A stretch of DNA of 17,382 bases from Chloroflexota bacterium (GTDB lineage Bacteria > Chloroflexota > Anaerolineae > UBA1429), in the NCBI GenBank assembly GCA_012513595.1, contig JAAZBY010000247.1:1-17382 (forward strand), read 5' to 3'. Below are positions 1 to 6,282 of the stretch, piece by piece (within the stretch, counting starts at the first letter, position 1; each line of letters opens with the position of its first letter). The notes under the pieces were generated by a model, which was given only the letters and a program-made list of their open reading frames with translations, was not told the DNA's origin and ran no database searches. Made by a program: the position numbers and the translations under genes.

Positions 1-793
1 AGAGCATCGCGTCAACGTTCGGGCGATAGTCCATCTTGCCGGTAAAGACCACGGCGGGGCGCTGCAAGGCCATGTCGGCCTCCTTCGCCTCGCCGCCGTC
101 ATAGTCGGCCACGTCCAGCCCGTTGGGGATTACGAACGGGTTGAGCTCGGGCATCAGGCGGCGCAGCGCCACCCCGTCCTCTTCAGACACTACCAGGACG
201 GCCTGCGCCTGGCGGCAGATGCGCGTCTCCAGGGCCATCAGGCGGCGGTACTGCGCGTACGAGTACAGCGCCGCCGCCCAGCGCGCCGGGCGGTGCCAAT
301 CGGCAGAGCCCGCGCGACGCTGCAGCAGGTACTCGACGTTGTGATCGTCGAACACCAGGCGAGGTGCGTCCGCACCCAGCCAGTCACGGATCTTGAGGGC
401 GTAGGGGGCCATCTCGATCCCCTCGGCCTGGACGATGTCGAAGCGGCTCGCTGACACGAGTTCGCGCAGGGCGGCCTCGGCGGCTTCGGAATGCAGGCGA
501 TGGGCCATGTCCGCGTCGCGGGTGGTCAGGAGCGTCCGCAACCGATCGCGCGACGTGCGCTCCGGCGTCGGCACGGTCACCACGCGCTGGCACGTGGCCG
601 CCAGGGGATCGGGGTTCGGCAGCGGCCCATCGGCGAAGGAGAACAGGGTGACGTCGTGCCGCTCGGCCACGCCGCGCACCAGCCCATAGTTGCGCAGCGC
701 CGTGCCCTGCTCGGGCGGGTATGGGTACTGAGGAGTCAGGAAAAGAACGCGGCGCCGCCCTGTCGTGGCGCCTGGTTGCGAATCAGAGTTCAC
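1..793 (-). CDS. GT4-family glycosyltransferase, C-terminal part beyond the window
   Basis: This is the N-terminal 264 codons of a GT-B glycosyltransferase; the reading frame stays open to the left edge. The start is a GTG with GGAGGG six bases upstream. Residues 15-30 (RVLFLTPQYPYPPEQG followed by TALRNYG) form the usual first Rossmann strand and acceptor loop. VFDDHNVEYLLQRR, AVLVVSEEDGVAL and PFVIPNGLDV follow in the order seen in GT4 enzymes, and VVFTGKMDYRPNVDA opens the C-terminal nucleotide-sugar domain. The EX7E catalytic motif would lie outside the window. The stop of the upstream glycosyltransferase is 17 bases away, so the two are almost certainly co-transcribed. The family transfers a sugar from a nucleotide sugar to a glycan or lipid acceptor in the cytoplasm; the sugar and acceptor cannot be read from the sequence. 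A likely role is exopolysaccharide or cell-surface glycan assembly. Confidence 0.88.
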   Translation of the reverse strand, partial: MNSDSQPGATTGRRRVLFLTPQYPYPPEQGTALRNYGLVRGVAERHDVTLFSFADGPLPNPDPLAATCQRVVTVPTPERTSRDRLRTLLTTRDADMAHRLHSEAAEAALRELVSASRFDIVQAEGIEMAPYALKIRDWLGADAPRLVFDDHNVEYLLQRRAGSADWHRPARWAAALYSYAQYRRLMALETRICRQAQAVLVVSEEDGVALRRLMPELNPFVIPNGLDVADYDGGEAKEADMALQRPAVVFTGKMDYRPNVDAML

Positions 794-809
794 GCCCAGC
801 CCTCCGGGT

Positions 810-1913
810 CTAGGTAATACTCTTGTACAGGGCCAGGGTCTCGCGGGCGGCCTTGTCCCAGGAAAAGAGCGCCGCACGCTTCAGGCCCTTTTTCACCAGA
901 GTGTCGCGCAGGTCTCGGTCGTCGAGCACGCGCCACATGGCCACAGTCAGTTCCTCTGCATCGGTGGGATCCACCGAAAGCCCCGCATCAGCCACTATCT
1001 CGGGCAGAGAGGACACGTTGGAGACGATCACCGGCGTCCCGCAGGCCATCGCCTCCAGCGGGATCAGCCCAAAACCCTCGTAGATCGACGGGGCTACCAG
1101 CACCTCGGCGGTGTTGTACAGCCAGAGAAGCTCCTTGGTGGTGACCCGGCCGAGAAAGAGGACGTGATCCTCCAGCTCCAGCCGGCGCGTCAGATCAAAG
1201 ACCTCATCAAAGAGCCAGCCCTTGTCTCCGGCAAGCACCAGCCTGGCGTCGACCCCATAGTTGTCGCGCAGCTGGCGGTAGGCCCGCAGGAGCACCGGCA
1301 CGTTCTTGCGCGGCTCGATCGTGCTCACAAAGAGGAGGAAGGGCCCCGGAATCCCGAACCGGCCCCGTACCCTCTGGACGAGATCATCGGCCTGCAGCGG
1401 CCGGAAGATGGGGCTGGCCGCCTCATAGATCACCTTGATACGGTGCTCGGGCACGCCCAGTAGCTGCACCATATCCTTCTTGGTAGCGTGAGACACGGCG
1501 ATGACGCCGGCGGCGTGCCGCACGGCGTGATCGATCTGCCCGTAGTAGCGGGCCGAGTCCTTGGTCAGGAACTGCGGGAACATCAAGAAGGCGAGGTCGT
1601 GCACCGTGATGACCGAGCGCGCTTTGGCGCGGAACGGCGGGATAAAGTCGGGGCTATGCAGGATGTCCAGCCGCATGGGGGCCAGCTCCAGCGGGAGGGT
1701 GTACTGCTCCAGACGGTGGTGGCTAGGCGTCAGCGCGCGGCGCGTGGCAAAGCGGGGATGTTCGATGATCGGCTCTCGCGAGCGAAAGCTCTCGATCACC
1801 ACAAAGTCGTCTTCCAGCTCCAACCGGGACAGAGCCTCGATCAGTTGAACCGTATACTGGCTGATACCCGCCTGACGATGATAGGTGAGCCGGGCATCGA
1901 TGCCGATCCGCAT
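810..1913 (-). CDS. GT4-family glycosyltransferase (mannosyltransferase-like)
   Basis: This is a complete 367-residue retaining GT-B glycosyltransferase. It opens with MRIGIDARLTYHRQAGISQY, the N-terminal strand typical of MtfB/WbdC-like GT4 enzymes. HSPDFIPPF and VITVHDLAF are the domain-1 signatures, and GVIAVSHATKKDM and KVIYEAASP follow. The C-terminal domain begins at FLLFVSTIEPRKNV and carries the EX7E nucleotide-sugar motif in EGFGLIPLEAMACGTPV. The ATG at 1913 is preferred over in-frame codons further upstream because the protein homology begins there and AAAGGA lies upstream. A 5' leader of about 108 nt separates it from a good promoter at 2028-2056. The downstream partial glycosyltransferase is 17 bp away in the same operon. 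The cytoplasmic role is probably sequential sugar addition to a surface glycan; the donor sugar is unknown, and mannose is only suggested by family resemblance. Confidence 0.92.
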   Translation of the reverse strand: MRIGIDARLTYHRQAGISQYTVQLIEALSRLELEDDFVVIESFRSREPIIEHPRFATRRALTPSHHRLEQYTLPLELAPMRLDILHSPDFIPPFRAKARSVITVHDLAFLMFPQFLTKDSARYYGQIDHAVRHAAGVIAVSHATKKDMVQLLGVPEHRIKVIYEAASPIFRPLQADDLVQRVRGRFGIPGPFLLFVSTIEPRKNVPVLLRAYRQLRDNYGVDARLVLAGDKGWLFDEVFDLTRRLELEDHVLFLGRVTTKELLWLYNTAEVLVAPSIYEGFGLIPLEAMACGTPVIVSNVSSLPEIVADAGLSVDPTDAEELTVAMWRVLDDRDLRDTLVKKGLKRAALFSWDKAARETLALYKSIT

Positions 1914-2027
1914 AGCGCTGGTATCCTTTCGCGCTCCGCCTGGTGCAGAGACCGCAGGCAACCCACCCCGTTGCCCGCCCCCGCTGGGCAGGCCGCTGAG
2001 GAGGCCACTCTGCATCCCCTCAGGGCG

Positions 2028-2056
2028 ATGATACCACCCCTTGCGGGAACCGTCAA
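2028..2056 (-). promoter_or_regulatory. Promoter of the glycosyltransferase operon
   Basis: On the minus strand TTGACG (2056-2051), a 17-bp spacer and TATCAT (2033-2028) match the sigma-70 consensus at 5/6 positions in each box. The predicted start is near 2021, giving a leader of about 108 nt before the ATG at 1913. Confidence 0.65.
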
Positions 2057-2159
2057 ACCTCCCGCGACGGCGATGGTAGAGAGAGCGGGGATTAGCTAAC
2101 CACCGCAGAATAGACGCATTGGAAGCAAGCCTTGCGAATCCGTTTGCCCCTTCCTGCGG

Positions 2160-2178
2160 ACGGCCGGTTGCCGGCCGT
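2160..2178. promoter_or_regulatory. Inverted repeat over the -35 of the MFS promoter, candidate operator
   Basis: ACGGCCGG-ttg-CCGGCCGT is a perfect 8-bp inverted repeat with a 3-base centre. The central TTG is also the start of the -35 box, so a dimeric repressor bound here would block RNA polymerase. No regulator gene lies in the window, so the ligand is unknown. Confidence 0.45.
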
Positions 2179-2196
2179 AGGGGCCTCTGCTACAGT
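2168..2196 (+). promoter_or_regulatory. Promoter of the MFS/phosphatase operon
   Basis: TTGCCG (2168-2173), a 17-bp spacer and TACAGT (2191-2196) have the same form as several other promoters in the window. Transcription would start near 2203, which supports a translation start downstream of that point (TTG at 2242) rather than the longest frame at 2119. Confidence 0.5.
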
Positions 2197-2241
2197 AGGC
2201 CCCGGTCTGCCGTGTGCCATGTTACGACCGTGGAGGGTGCC

Positions 2242-3576
2242 TTGCGCCGAGACGTACGCATCACCTGGACTCTGGCTGTCTGCACCGCGTTGGCCCTCTT
2301 TGGCGATGCCACTATGTATTCGGTACTGCCGTCGGAAGGGGCAGCGCTCGGCATCGCCTCCGTCTCGGTCGGTTGGCTGCTGAGCATCAACCGTCTGGTG
2401 CGCCCGCCGCTCAACTTTGTGACCGGGTGGATCACCGATCGCTTCGGTCCCCGCTTCCCCTATGTGATCGGCGTCGGGATTGGGGCGCTGTCGACGGCAG
2501 GGTACGGGCTGGTCTCCGGGTTCTGGCCCCTCTTGGCACTGCGGGCCCTATGGGGGGTGGCCTGGGCGTTCCTGGCGGTGGCCGCCTACGGCATGATCCT
2601 CGACGTCAGCGAGGACAACACGCGCGGGCGGCTGGCGGGCATCTATGCCTCGTTCTCGTTCCTCGGTGGGGCGGTGGGGCCGCTGATCGGCGGCCCGCTG
2701 GTCGATGCGTACGGCTTTCGCGCGGCCATGTTGGTGCTGGCGGCCTGTACGGCCGTGGGCTGCGCCGGGGCGCTGACGCTGCCCGACACGCGGCCGGCGG
2801 GCGCCTGCCGGCCGCGCGCGGAAAGCCTCACGGGAGGCTCCTCACCCTCGCCGTCGCTGGGCATGCGGCTTCGGCGGGCCAGGGCGCTGGCTTCCGGGCT
2901 TGACCGGCGGCTGTGGTTGATCGCCGTGCTCAACTTTGCGCACCGTTTCTTCTTCGCCGGGGTGTTCAGTGCCACGTTCGGCCGCCTGCTGCTGGCGACC
3001 TTTGGCGAAAAGACCGTCATCGGCCCGTTGGTGCTTGGCGTCGCCGGGTTGACGGGCGCACTCCTCTTTGTGCGCAACGTGGTGACGGTGGCCGTGGGCC
3101 CGGGTCTTGGCTACCTGAGCGACCGGTTGCGCAGCCGTCCCGGCGTCCTGCTGTTCGGAGAGGTGGTCGGCGTCGTCGGGTTGGCCTTCTTTGCCGCCGG
3201 GCAGAGCCTGGGCATGATCCTGATCGGCGTCGTCCTGGCGGCCATTGCCTACGGCGTCGTGCCGCCACTGCTGGTGGCCTGGATGGGCGACCTGAGCCGC
3301 GCCGAGGGCCGCGGCAGTCTGGTCGGGGCCTACCAGACCATGGGCGACCTGGGCTCAGGCCTGGCGCCGGTGTTGGTGTATCCGCTGCTGGACTCCTGGG
3401 GCGTGCGCCCGGTGTACGGAGCCAGCGCGGCCTTTCTGGCGTTGACCATTCCGCTAGTGGTGGTATCTCGCCGGTGGGCAGCGACGGGCACTGAAGTGGT
3501 TGCCGCTGCCGACCCGCGCGCAGCCTGCGACGGGATCGATGAAGCGTCCGGCACAGCAGAGAAGGGAACGGAATGA
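2242..3576 (+). CDS. Major facilitator superfamily transporter
   Basis: This is an integral membrane secondary transporter of about 444 residues with roughly twelve hydrophobic segments in two halves joined by a hydrophilic loop (PDTRPAGACRPRAESLTGGSSPSPS). The MFS loop 2-3 motif is seen as GWITDRFGPRFPYVIG, and its echo in the second half is GLGYLSDRLRSRPGVLLFG. The TTG at 2242 is chosen because GGAGGG lies four bases upstream, the first membrane segment begins shortly after (ITWTLAVCTALALFGDA), and a promoter at 2168-2196 rules out the longest frame; GTG at 2229 is the alternative. It overlaps the downstream phosphatase by four bases (ATGA), so the two products are translationally coupled. 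The substrate is not recognisable; the family includes drug and sugar exporters. Confidence 0.88.
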   Translation: MRRDVRITWTLAVCTALALFGDATMYSVLPSEGAALGIASVSVGWLLSINRLVRPPLNFVTGWITDRFGPRFPYVIGVGIGALSTAGYGLVSGFWPLLALRALWGVAWAFLAVAAYGMILDVSEDNTRGRLAGIYASFSFLGGAVGPLIGGPLVDAYGFRAAMLVLAACTAVGCAGALTLPDTRPAGACRPRAESLTGGSSPSPSLGMRLRRARALASGLDRRLWLIAVLNFAHRFFFAGVFSATFGRLLLATFGEKTVIGPLVLGVAGLTGALLFVRNVVTVAVGPGLGYLSDRLRSRPGVLLFGEVVGVVGLAFFAAGQSLGMILIGVVLAAIAYGVVPPLLVAWMGDLSRAEGRGSLVGAYQTMGDLGSGLAPVLVYPLLDSWGVRPVYGASAAFLALTIPLVVVSRRWAATGTEVVAAADPRAACDGIDEASGTAEKGTE

Positions 3577-4226
3577 TGGTTAAAGTCTACATAATGCGCC
3601 ACTCACACGTTGACTATAGCCCCGGCGTGGCCATCGGAATAGACAATCCGCTGACCCCCCTGGGGCACCGGCTGGCCGCGCGGCTGGGGGAGCGCTCGGT
3701 GGCCTGGCGGCTGCAGCACCTGTTTTCCAGCACGATGCCTCGGGCGGTGCAGACGGCCGAGGCGGTGCTGGCCGCCAACCCGGGCCTCCTTTGCACGCCG
3801 CTGGAGGGCCTGTGTGAGACGTCGCTGGCCGACATGAGCGGTTACGCCGGCCCGGAGCCCCCTGCGGACCTGCGCGACTGGGATGCCGACCACTACCTGT
3901 ACGGCAACGAGCGCTTGCTGGAGCGCGTGCGCGGCGCGTGGAGCGAGATCCTGGCCAGCATCCGCCGGGAGGGCTTTGAGCGCGTGGGCATCGTGGCCCA
4001 CGGGGGCAGCATCAACATGCTGCTGCGCCTCTTCCAGGGCCTGGACGACCATGACCTGGGCGGCTGCTGGTTTGAGATGGACTGGACGGCGGTCAGCGTG
4101 CTGGAGTATCGGCACGATAGCCCGCAGCGCTACATCTGCGCTGTGAACGATGCCCGGCACGTGGAGCCACTACGCGCCGAGATCGACGCCTTTGCCTCCT
4201 GGGCCGGCTCGCGCCCGGAGGGCTAG
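3573..4226 (+). CDS. Histidine phosphatase family protein (phosphoglycerate-mutase-like)
   Basis: This 217-residue cytoplasmic phosphatase or mutase belongs to the branch-1 histidine phosphatase superfamily. The phospho-acceptor motif is seen at the N terminus as MRHSH (Arg9, His10). The second arginine is in SSTMPRAVQTAE (Arg57), the acid is in LCETSLADMSGY (Glu82), and the second catalytic histidine is in VAHGGSINMLL (His143). All four conserved active-site positions are therefore present. It starts at ATG 3573, inside the stop of the transporter gene (ATGA overlap), behind GAAGGG; ATG at 3576 is an equally possible start one codon later. Coupling to a transporter suggests the phosphatase may act on the transported compound or its phosphorylated precursor, but this is inference. 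The substrate cannot be assigned, since the superfamily covers sugar phosphates, alpha-ribazole phosphate and others. Confidence 0.9.
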   Translation: MMVKVYIMRHSHVDYSPGVAIGIDNPLTPLGHRLAARLGERSVAWRLQHLFSSTMPRAVQTAEAVLAANPGLLCTPLEGLCETSLADMSGYAGPEPPADLRDWDADHYLYGNERLLERVRGAWSEILASIRREGFERVGIVAHGGSINMLLRLFQGLDDHDLGGCWFEMDWTAVSVLEYRHDSPQRYICAVNDARHVEPLRAEIDAFASWAGSRPEG

Positions 4227-4251
4227 GGGCCTGACAAGGGGAGGGGGAGGG
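4226..4251 (+). other. G-rich tract at a convergent gene junction
   Basis: Runs of four, four, five and three G (4226-4229, 4238-4241, 4243-4247, 4249-4251) occur with loops of 8, 1 and 1 bases in the 28-bp gap between the phosphatase and mntP, which converge. It could form a G-quadruplex, although the first loop is slightly longer than usual. No hairpin terminator was seen in this gap. Confidence 0.35.
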
Positions 4252-4254
4252 CGC

Positions 4255-4827
4255 TCAGCCGGCCACGGCCGGGGCCAGATGCTCAACCAGGATCTTGACG
4301 CCGATCCCCAGCAGGATCAGCCCGCCGAAGACCGGGACGCGGTCGCGCAACAGGTGCCCGGCGTGGCAGCCGATCAGGACGCCTACGAACGAGAGCGCAA
4401 AGGTCACCACGCCGATGACGGTGACGGGGATCGCGATGCTCACGTCGAGGAAAGCCAGGCTCAGGCCCACCGCCAGGGCGTCTATCGAGGTGGCCACGCC
4501 CAGTGCCAGAAGCAGCCGCCAGCTGCCCGTACCGAGCGCGCTGTGCTGGCCGTCGCCACGGAAGGCCTCCCAGATCATCCGCCCGCCGATGAAGGCCAGC
4601 AGGCCAAAGGCGATCCAGTGGTCAACGCGGGCGATGGCGGCGGAAAGGATGGAGCCTCCCAGCCAGCCCAGGACCGGCATGGCCGCCTGGAACCCGCCCA
4701 TGACCAGCCCGATCCGCAACGCCTGCCGGAAGCGGCCACCGTCGAGGACTGCACCGCTGCAGACCGACACCGAGAACGAGTCCATGGCCAGGCCCACGGC
4801 CAGGAACATCATCGTGACAGGTTCCAC
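4255..4827 (-). CDS. mntP: Manganese efflux pump MntP
   Basis: This protein of about 190 residues has six hydrophobic segments and belongs to the MntP (DUF204) family, which exports Mn2+ across the inner membrane to avoid manganese toxicity. The two hallmark repeats are visible: GLAMDSFSVSV in the first helix (Asp16) and GVATSIDALAVGLS in the fourth (Asp116), containing the acidic residues of the metal path. Length and topology are normal for the family. GTG at 4827 is chosen because GAGGAG lies five bases upstream and the N terminus then matches the usual length; GTG at 4833 and ATG at 4812 are alternatives. Its promoter at 4917-4945 carries a duplicated palindrome, and the leader is about 80 nt. 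I saw no yybP-ykoY manganese riboswitch in that leader, although such riboswitches control many mntP genes. The upstream creatininase-family gene ends 160 bp away and is probably a separate unit. Confidence 0.94.
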   Translation of the reverse strand: MEPVTMMFLAVGLAMDSFSVSVCSGAVLDGGRFRQALRIGLVMGGFQAAMPVLGWLGGSILSAAIARVDHWIAFGLLAFIGGRMIWEAFRGDGQHSALGTGSWRLLLALGVATSIDALAVGLSLAFLDVSIAIPVTVIGVVTFALSFVGVLIGCHAGHLLRDRVPVFGGLILLGIGVKILVEHLAPAVAG

Positions 4828-4886
4828 ACCCACTCCTCTGCCTCAGAGTGCACCGGCCGGGAGCGGTGTCTCGGCCGGCGCCATCG

Positions 4887-4920
4887 CGTCTCGCGAGTAC
4901 GCGATTTCGTCTCGCGAGTA
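4887..4920. repeat. Duplicated 13-bp palindrome-containing repeat, candidate mntP operator
   Basis: CGTCTCGCGAGTA occurs twice (4887-4899 and 4908-4920) with a 21-bp period, close to two helical turns. Each copy contains the perfect 8-bp palindrome CTCGCGAG (4890-4897, 4911-4918). The copy nearer the promoter overlaps the mntP -10 box and the other covers the start of the transcript. This arrangement suits two dimers of a regulator binding on the same DNA face. Metal-responsive control of mntP is the simplest reading, but no regulator gene is in the window. Confidence 0.55.
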
Positions 4921-4945
4921 TAGGCGCGCGCCCGGCACCGGCCAA
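4917..4945 (-). promoter_or_regulatory. Promoter of mntP
   Basis: On the minus strand TTGGCC (4945-4940), a 17-bp spacer and TATACT (4922-4917) form a sigma-70-type promoter. The -10 box runs directly into the first CTCGCGAG palindrome. The predicted start is near 4910. Confidence 0.6.
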
Positions 4946-4990
4946 ACCCGCGACGGTGGATCGCACCGCGCGCCGGCGCGGGGCTCGCGG

Positions 4991-5794
4991 CTAGCCCTGG
5001 CAGCCCCCGACGTTGCCGGCCCGGCGGAAGAACTCGTCCTGTAGGGCGGGGAGGACCGTGTCCGCCTTGACGGCGGCGATGTACTCCGCCAGCGTCTCCA
5101 CACGGAAGCGGACGAAGGCCTCCCCCTTGGCGCGGGTGGCCGAGCGGGCGTCTCCGGCATAGTGGCCGGGATAGTCGGCATACCAGGAGGCGCCGGAACG
5201 GGTAGGCGGCAGGTGCCCGAGCCGGCGGAGCGCTGCCCCTGGCGCTGCGGGCACGGCCTCCATGTGCACCAGCTCCGGATAGTTGGCGTAAGTGACGCTC
5301 GTCTCCACCTCGCAGGCGTGGCCGCCCTCGGTCGTGTCGCGCAGGGCGGCTTCCTCGGCGCGGCGCTGCGGGGTGACCTGCTCCAGCGGGATGTACAGAG
5401 CGTAGGGCTTCTCCTCCCAGAGGGCGCACTGCGCCAGAAACTGGACCAGGCCGTTGTTCCCGCCGTGGCCGTTGTAGATGATGATCTTGTGCAGGCCGTT
5501 GCGGCCGATCTCATCGAGCACCGCCTGGAGCAGCTCCAAGAGCAGGGTGGGGCGGACGGTCAACGCTCCCGGGAAGCACCGCGCCTCGTAGATCTGGCCA
5601 AAGTAGAAGGGCGGGAAGACCACGGCCGGCTCCCGCTCGGCGGCCAGGCAGGCGATGCGATGCGCATTCAGAAAGTCGGTGCCGAGGGGCAGATGGTCAG
5701 AGTGCCGCTCGAGGACGCCGAGCGGCAGGATGCAGACGCCCGTCTCGTGCACGGCGCGTTCAAAGGCGGGCGCGGTCAGGTTCTCCCACTGCAT
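4991..5794 (-). CDS. Creatininase family amidohydrolase
   Basis: This complete 267-residue protein of the creatininase family (metal-dependent cyclic amide hydrolases, including creatininase and the FAPy-deformylase of riboflavin/F420 synthesis) is cytoplasmic, with no signal peptide. The metal site is intact: PLGVLERHSDHLPLGTD supplies Glu29, His31 and Asp40, YNGHGGNN supplies His110, and HACEVETS supplies Glu164. ATG at 5794 is the start because AGGAGG lies seven bases upstream and the family homology begins immediately with WENLTAPAFERAV; the frame is open further upstream but has no support there. A promoter is visible at 5847-5875, about 45 nt before the start codon. Family membership is secure. 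The exact substrate is not, since most genomic members are not creatininases and nothing nearby is a creatine pathway gene. Confidence 0.92.
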   Translation of the reverse strand: MQWENLTAPAFERAVHETGVCILPLGVLERHSDHLPLGTDFLNAHRIACLAAEREPAVVFPPFYFGQIYEARCFPGALTVRPTLLLELLQAVLDEIGRNGLHKIIIYNGHGGNNGLVQFLAQCALWEEKPYALYIPLEQVTPQRRAEEAALRDTTEGGHACEVETSVTYANYPELVHMEAVPAAPGAALRRLGHLPPTRSGASWYADYPGHYAGDARSATRAKGEAFVRFRVETLAEYIAAVKADTVLPALQDEFFRRAGNVGGCQG

Positions 5795-5846
5795 GGCATG
5801 TCCTCCTGGGGCAGGGGTCTCAGGCGGCCGGGACGGCGATGAGGGC

Positions 5847-5875
5847 AGTCTACAGCAGGGTGCGCGTCGTGTCAC
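5847..5875 (-). promoter_or_regulatory. Promoter of the creatininase-family gene
   Basis: On the minus strand GTGACA (5875-5870), a 17-bp spacer and TAGACT (5852-5847) are seen. The predicted start is near 5840, 45 nt before the ATG. Confidence 0.5.
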
Positions 5876-5934
5876 GGTGCACACGGGAGGTGGCTCTGGC
5901 CTGTACAGGCGCCCTCTCTTTGTGGCCGTATGTA

Positions 5935-5963
5935 TTGACAGTGGGGCGCCCCTGTGGTATTAT
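5935..5963 (+). promoter_or_regulatory. Consensus promoter of the structured RNA
   Basis: A perfect TTGACA (5935-5940), a 17-bp spacer and TATTAT (5958-5963) make this the closest match to sigma-70 consensus in the window. Transcription should start near 5970, at the base of the closing helix of the RNA. The nearest plus-strand gene begins more than 1 kb downstream, beyond a terminator, so the promoter is not serving a protein gene. Confidence 0.8.
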
Positions 5964-5969
5964 GTGAAT

Positions 5970-6266
5970 GCAGAGCCTCGAGGGATTGTGGATTCCGACG
6001 CAAGGTCCACTCGGGCGAGGCAGGCGCGATAAGCGGCGCCAGGCACCCCTTGGTGACCGTGAGCTGGGGCGAAAGGCGGAACGAAGAGCCCGCCGGGAAG
6101 CCAGCAGACGCAGGCAGAGTGATACTGGGAGAGCTGCCCGCGGGAACGCGCCCGATTCGCCACTGAGCCAGACGGCGCAAGCCGGGGCGCTCGGAGGAAC
6201 ACCAGGTCACTTGAGGCTTTGCAGTTCCACGGGGGAGGCGCCGGGCGGCGCCTCCCCCGTGTCGCT
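5970..6266 (+). ncRNA. Structured non-coding RNA of unknown family, about 295 nt
   Basis: The transcript starts at a consensus promoter and ends at a strong hairpin, and it has no convincing ORF or ribosome site. Its ends pair: 5969-5982 with 6210-6223 gives 14 continuous pairs (two G-U), then a bulged G6224 and three more pairs (5966-5968 with 6225-6227). Inside are hairpins at 5988-5992/6006-6010 (extended by 5995-5996/6004-6005), 6023-6027/6036-6040, 6044-6047/6052-6055, 6063-6067/6101-6105 enclosing 6075-6079/6090-6094, and 6113-6117/6134-6138. Two more are capped by GNRA tetraloops: 6139-6142/6147-6150 (GGAA) and 6173-6176/6181-6184 (GCAA). A closed, multi-branched layout is known from RNase P RNA, tmRNA and large SRP RNA, but I could not find the conserved core sequences of any of these. 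GCCUCG at 5975-5980 can instead pair with CGAGGC at 6016-6021, so two folds compete. Pairings were worked out by eye. Confidence 0.72.
6228..6261 (+). terminator. Strong GC hairpin terminator of the RNA, also usable by the convergent gene
   Basis: A perfect 15-bp inverted repeat (6228-6242 and 6247-6261) with a 4-base loop GGGC directly follows the closing helix of the RNA. The downstream tract is only weakly T-rich (TCGCTTT), so termination relies on the very stable stem. It also lies 22 bp past the stop of the minus-strand nitroreductase and could end that transcript. Confidence 0.75.
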
Positions 6267-6282
6267 TTGGCGCGGGACGCGC

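Larger units (their letters stand above)
1914..2241. other. Divergent intergenic region between glycosyltransferase operon and MFS operon
   Basis: About 330 bp without a convincing gene. It holds a minus-strand promoter (2028-2056) for the glycosyltransferase genes, a plus-strand promoter (2168-2196) for the transporter, and an inverted repeat over the latter's -35. The leader of the glycosyltransferase operon contains CTGAGG/CCTCAG arms (1996-2001 and 2018-2023) that could form a hairpin. The transporter frame is open back to 2119, but that part sits upstream of or across the promoter and does not look like protein, so I treat it as non-coding. Confidence 0.6.

Noticed and set aside
2119..2241. 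N-terminal extension of the MFS transporter
   Set aside because: It contains the promoter and inverted repeat, has no ribosome site at its start and precedes the first membrane helix with unconserved-looking sequence.
4834..4916. yybP-ykoY manganese riboswitch in the mntP leader
   Set aside because: The leader is only about 80 nt and the conserved riboswitch segments were not seen.
5983..6000. Resemblance of the RNA's 5' part (GAUUGUGGAUUCCGACG) to the tmRNA 5' end
   Set aside because: The match is short and imperfect. The 3' end lacks a T-arm and CCA, and no tag-peptide reading frame was found, so it is not called ssrA.
6095..6120. GGGAAGCCAGCAG...AGGCAG resembling the SRP RNA S-domain
   Set aside because: The conserved hairpin order (AGGUC...GGAAG...AGCAGCC) is not in place and the segment folds into other helices.
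6121..6172. GCUGCCCGCGGGAACG and GCCACUG resembling a cobalamin riboswitch core
   Set aside because: The B12-box (AGnCAGGAGACCUGCC type) is absent and no gene follows on the same strand.
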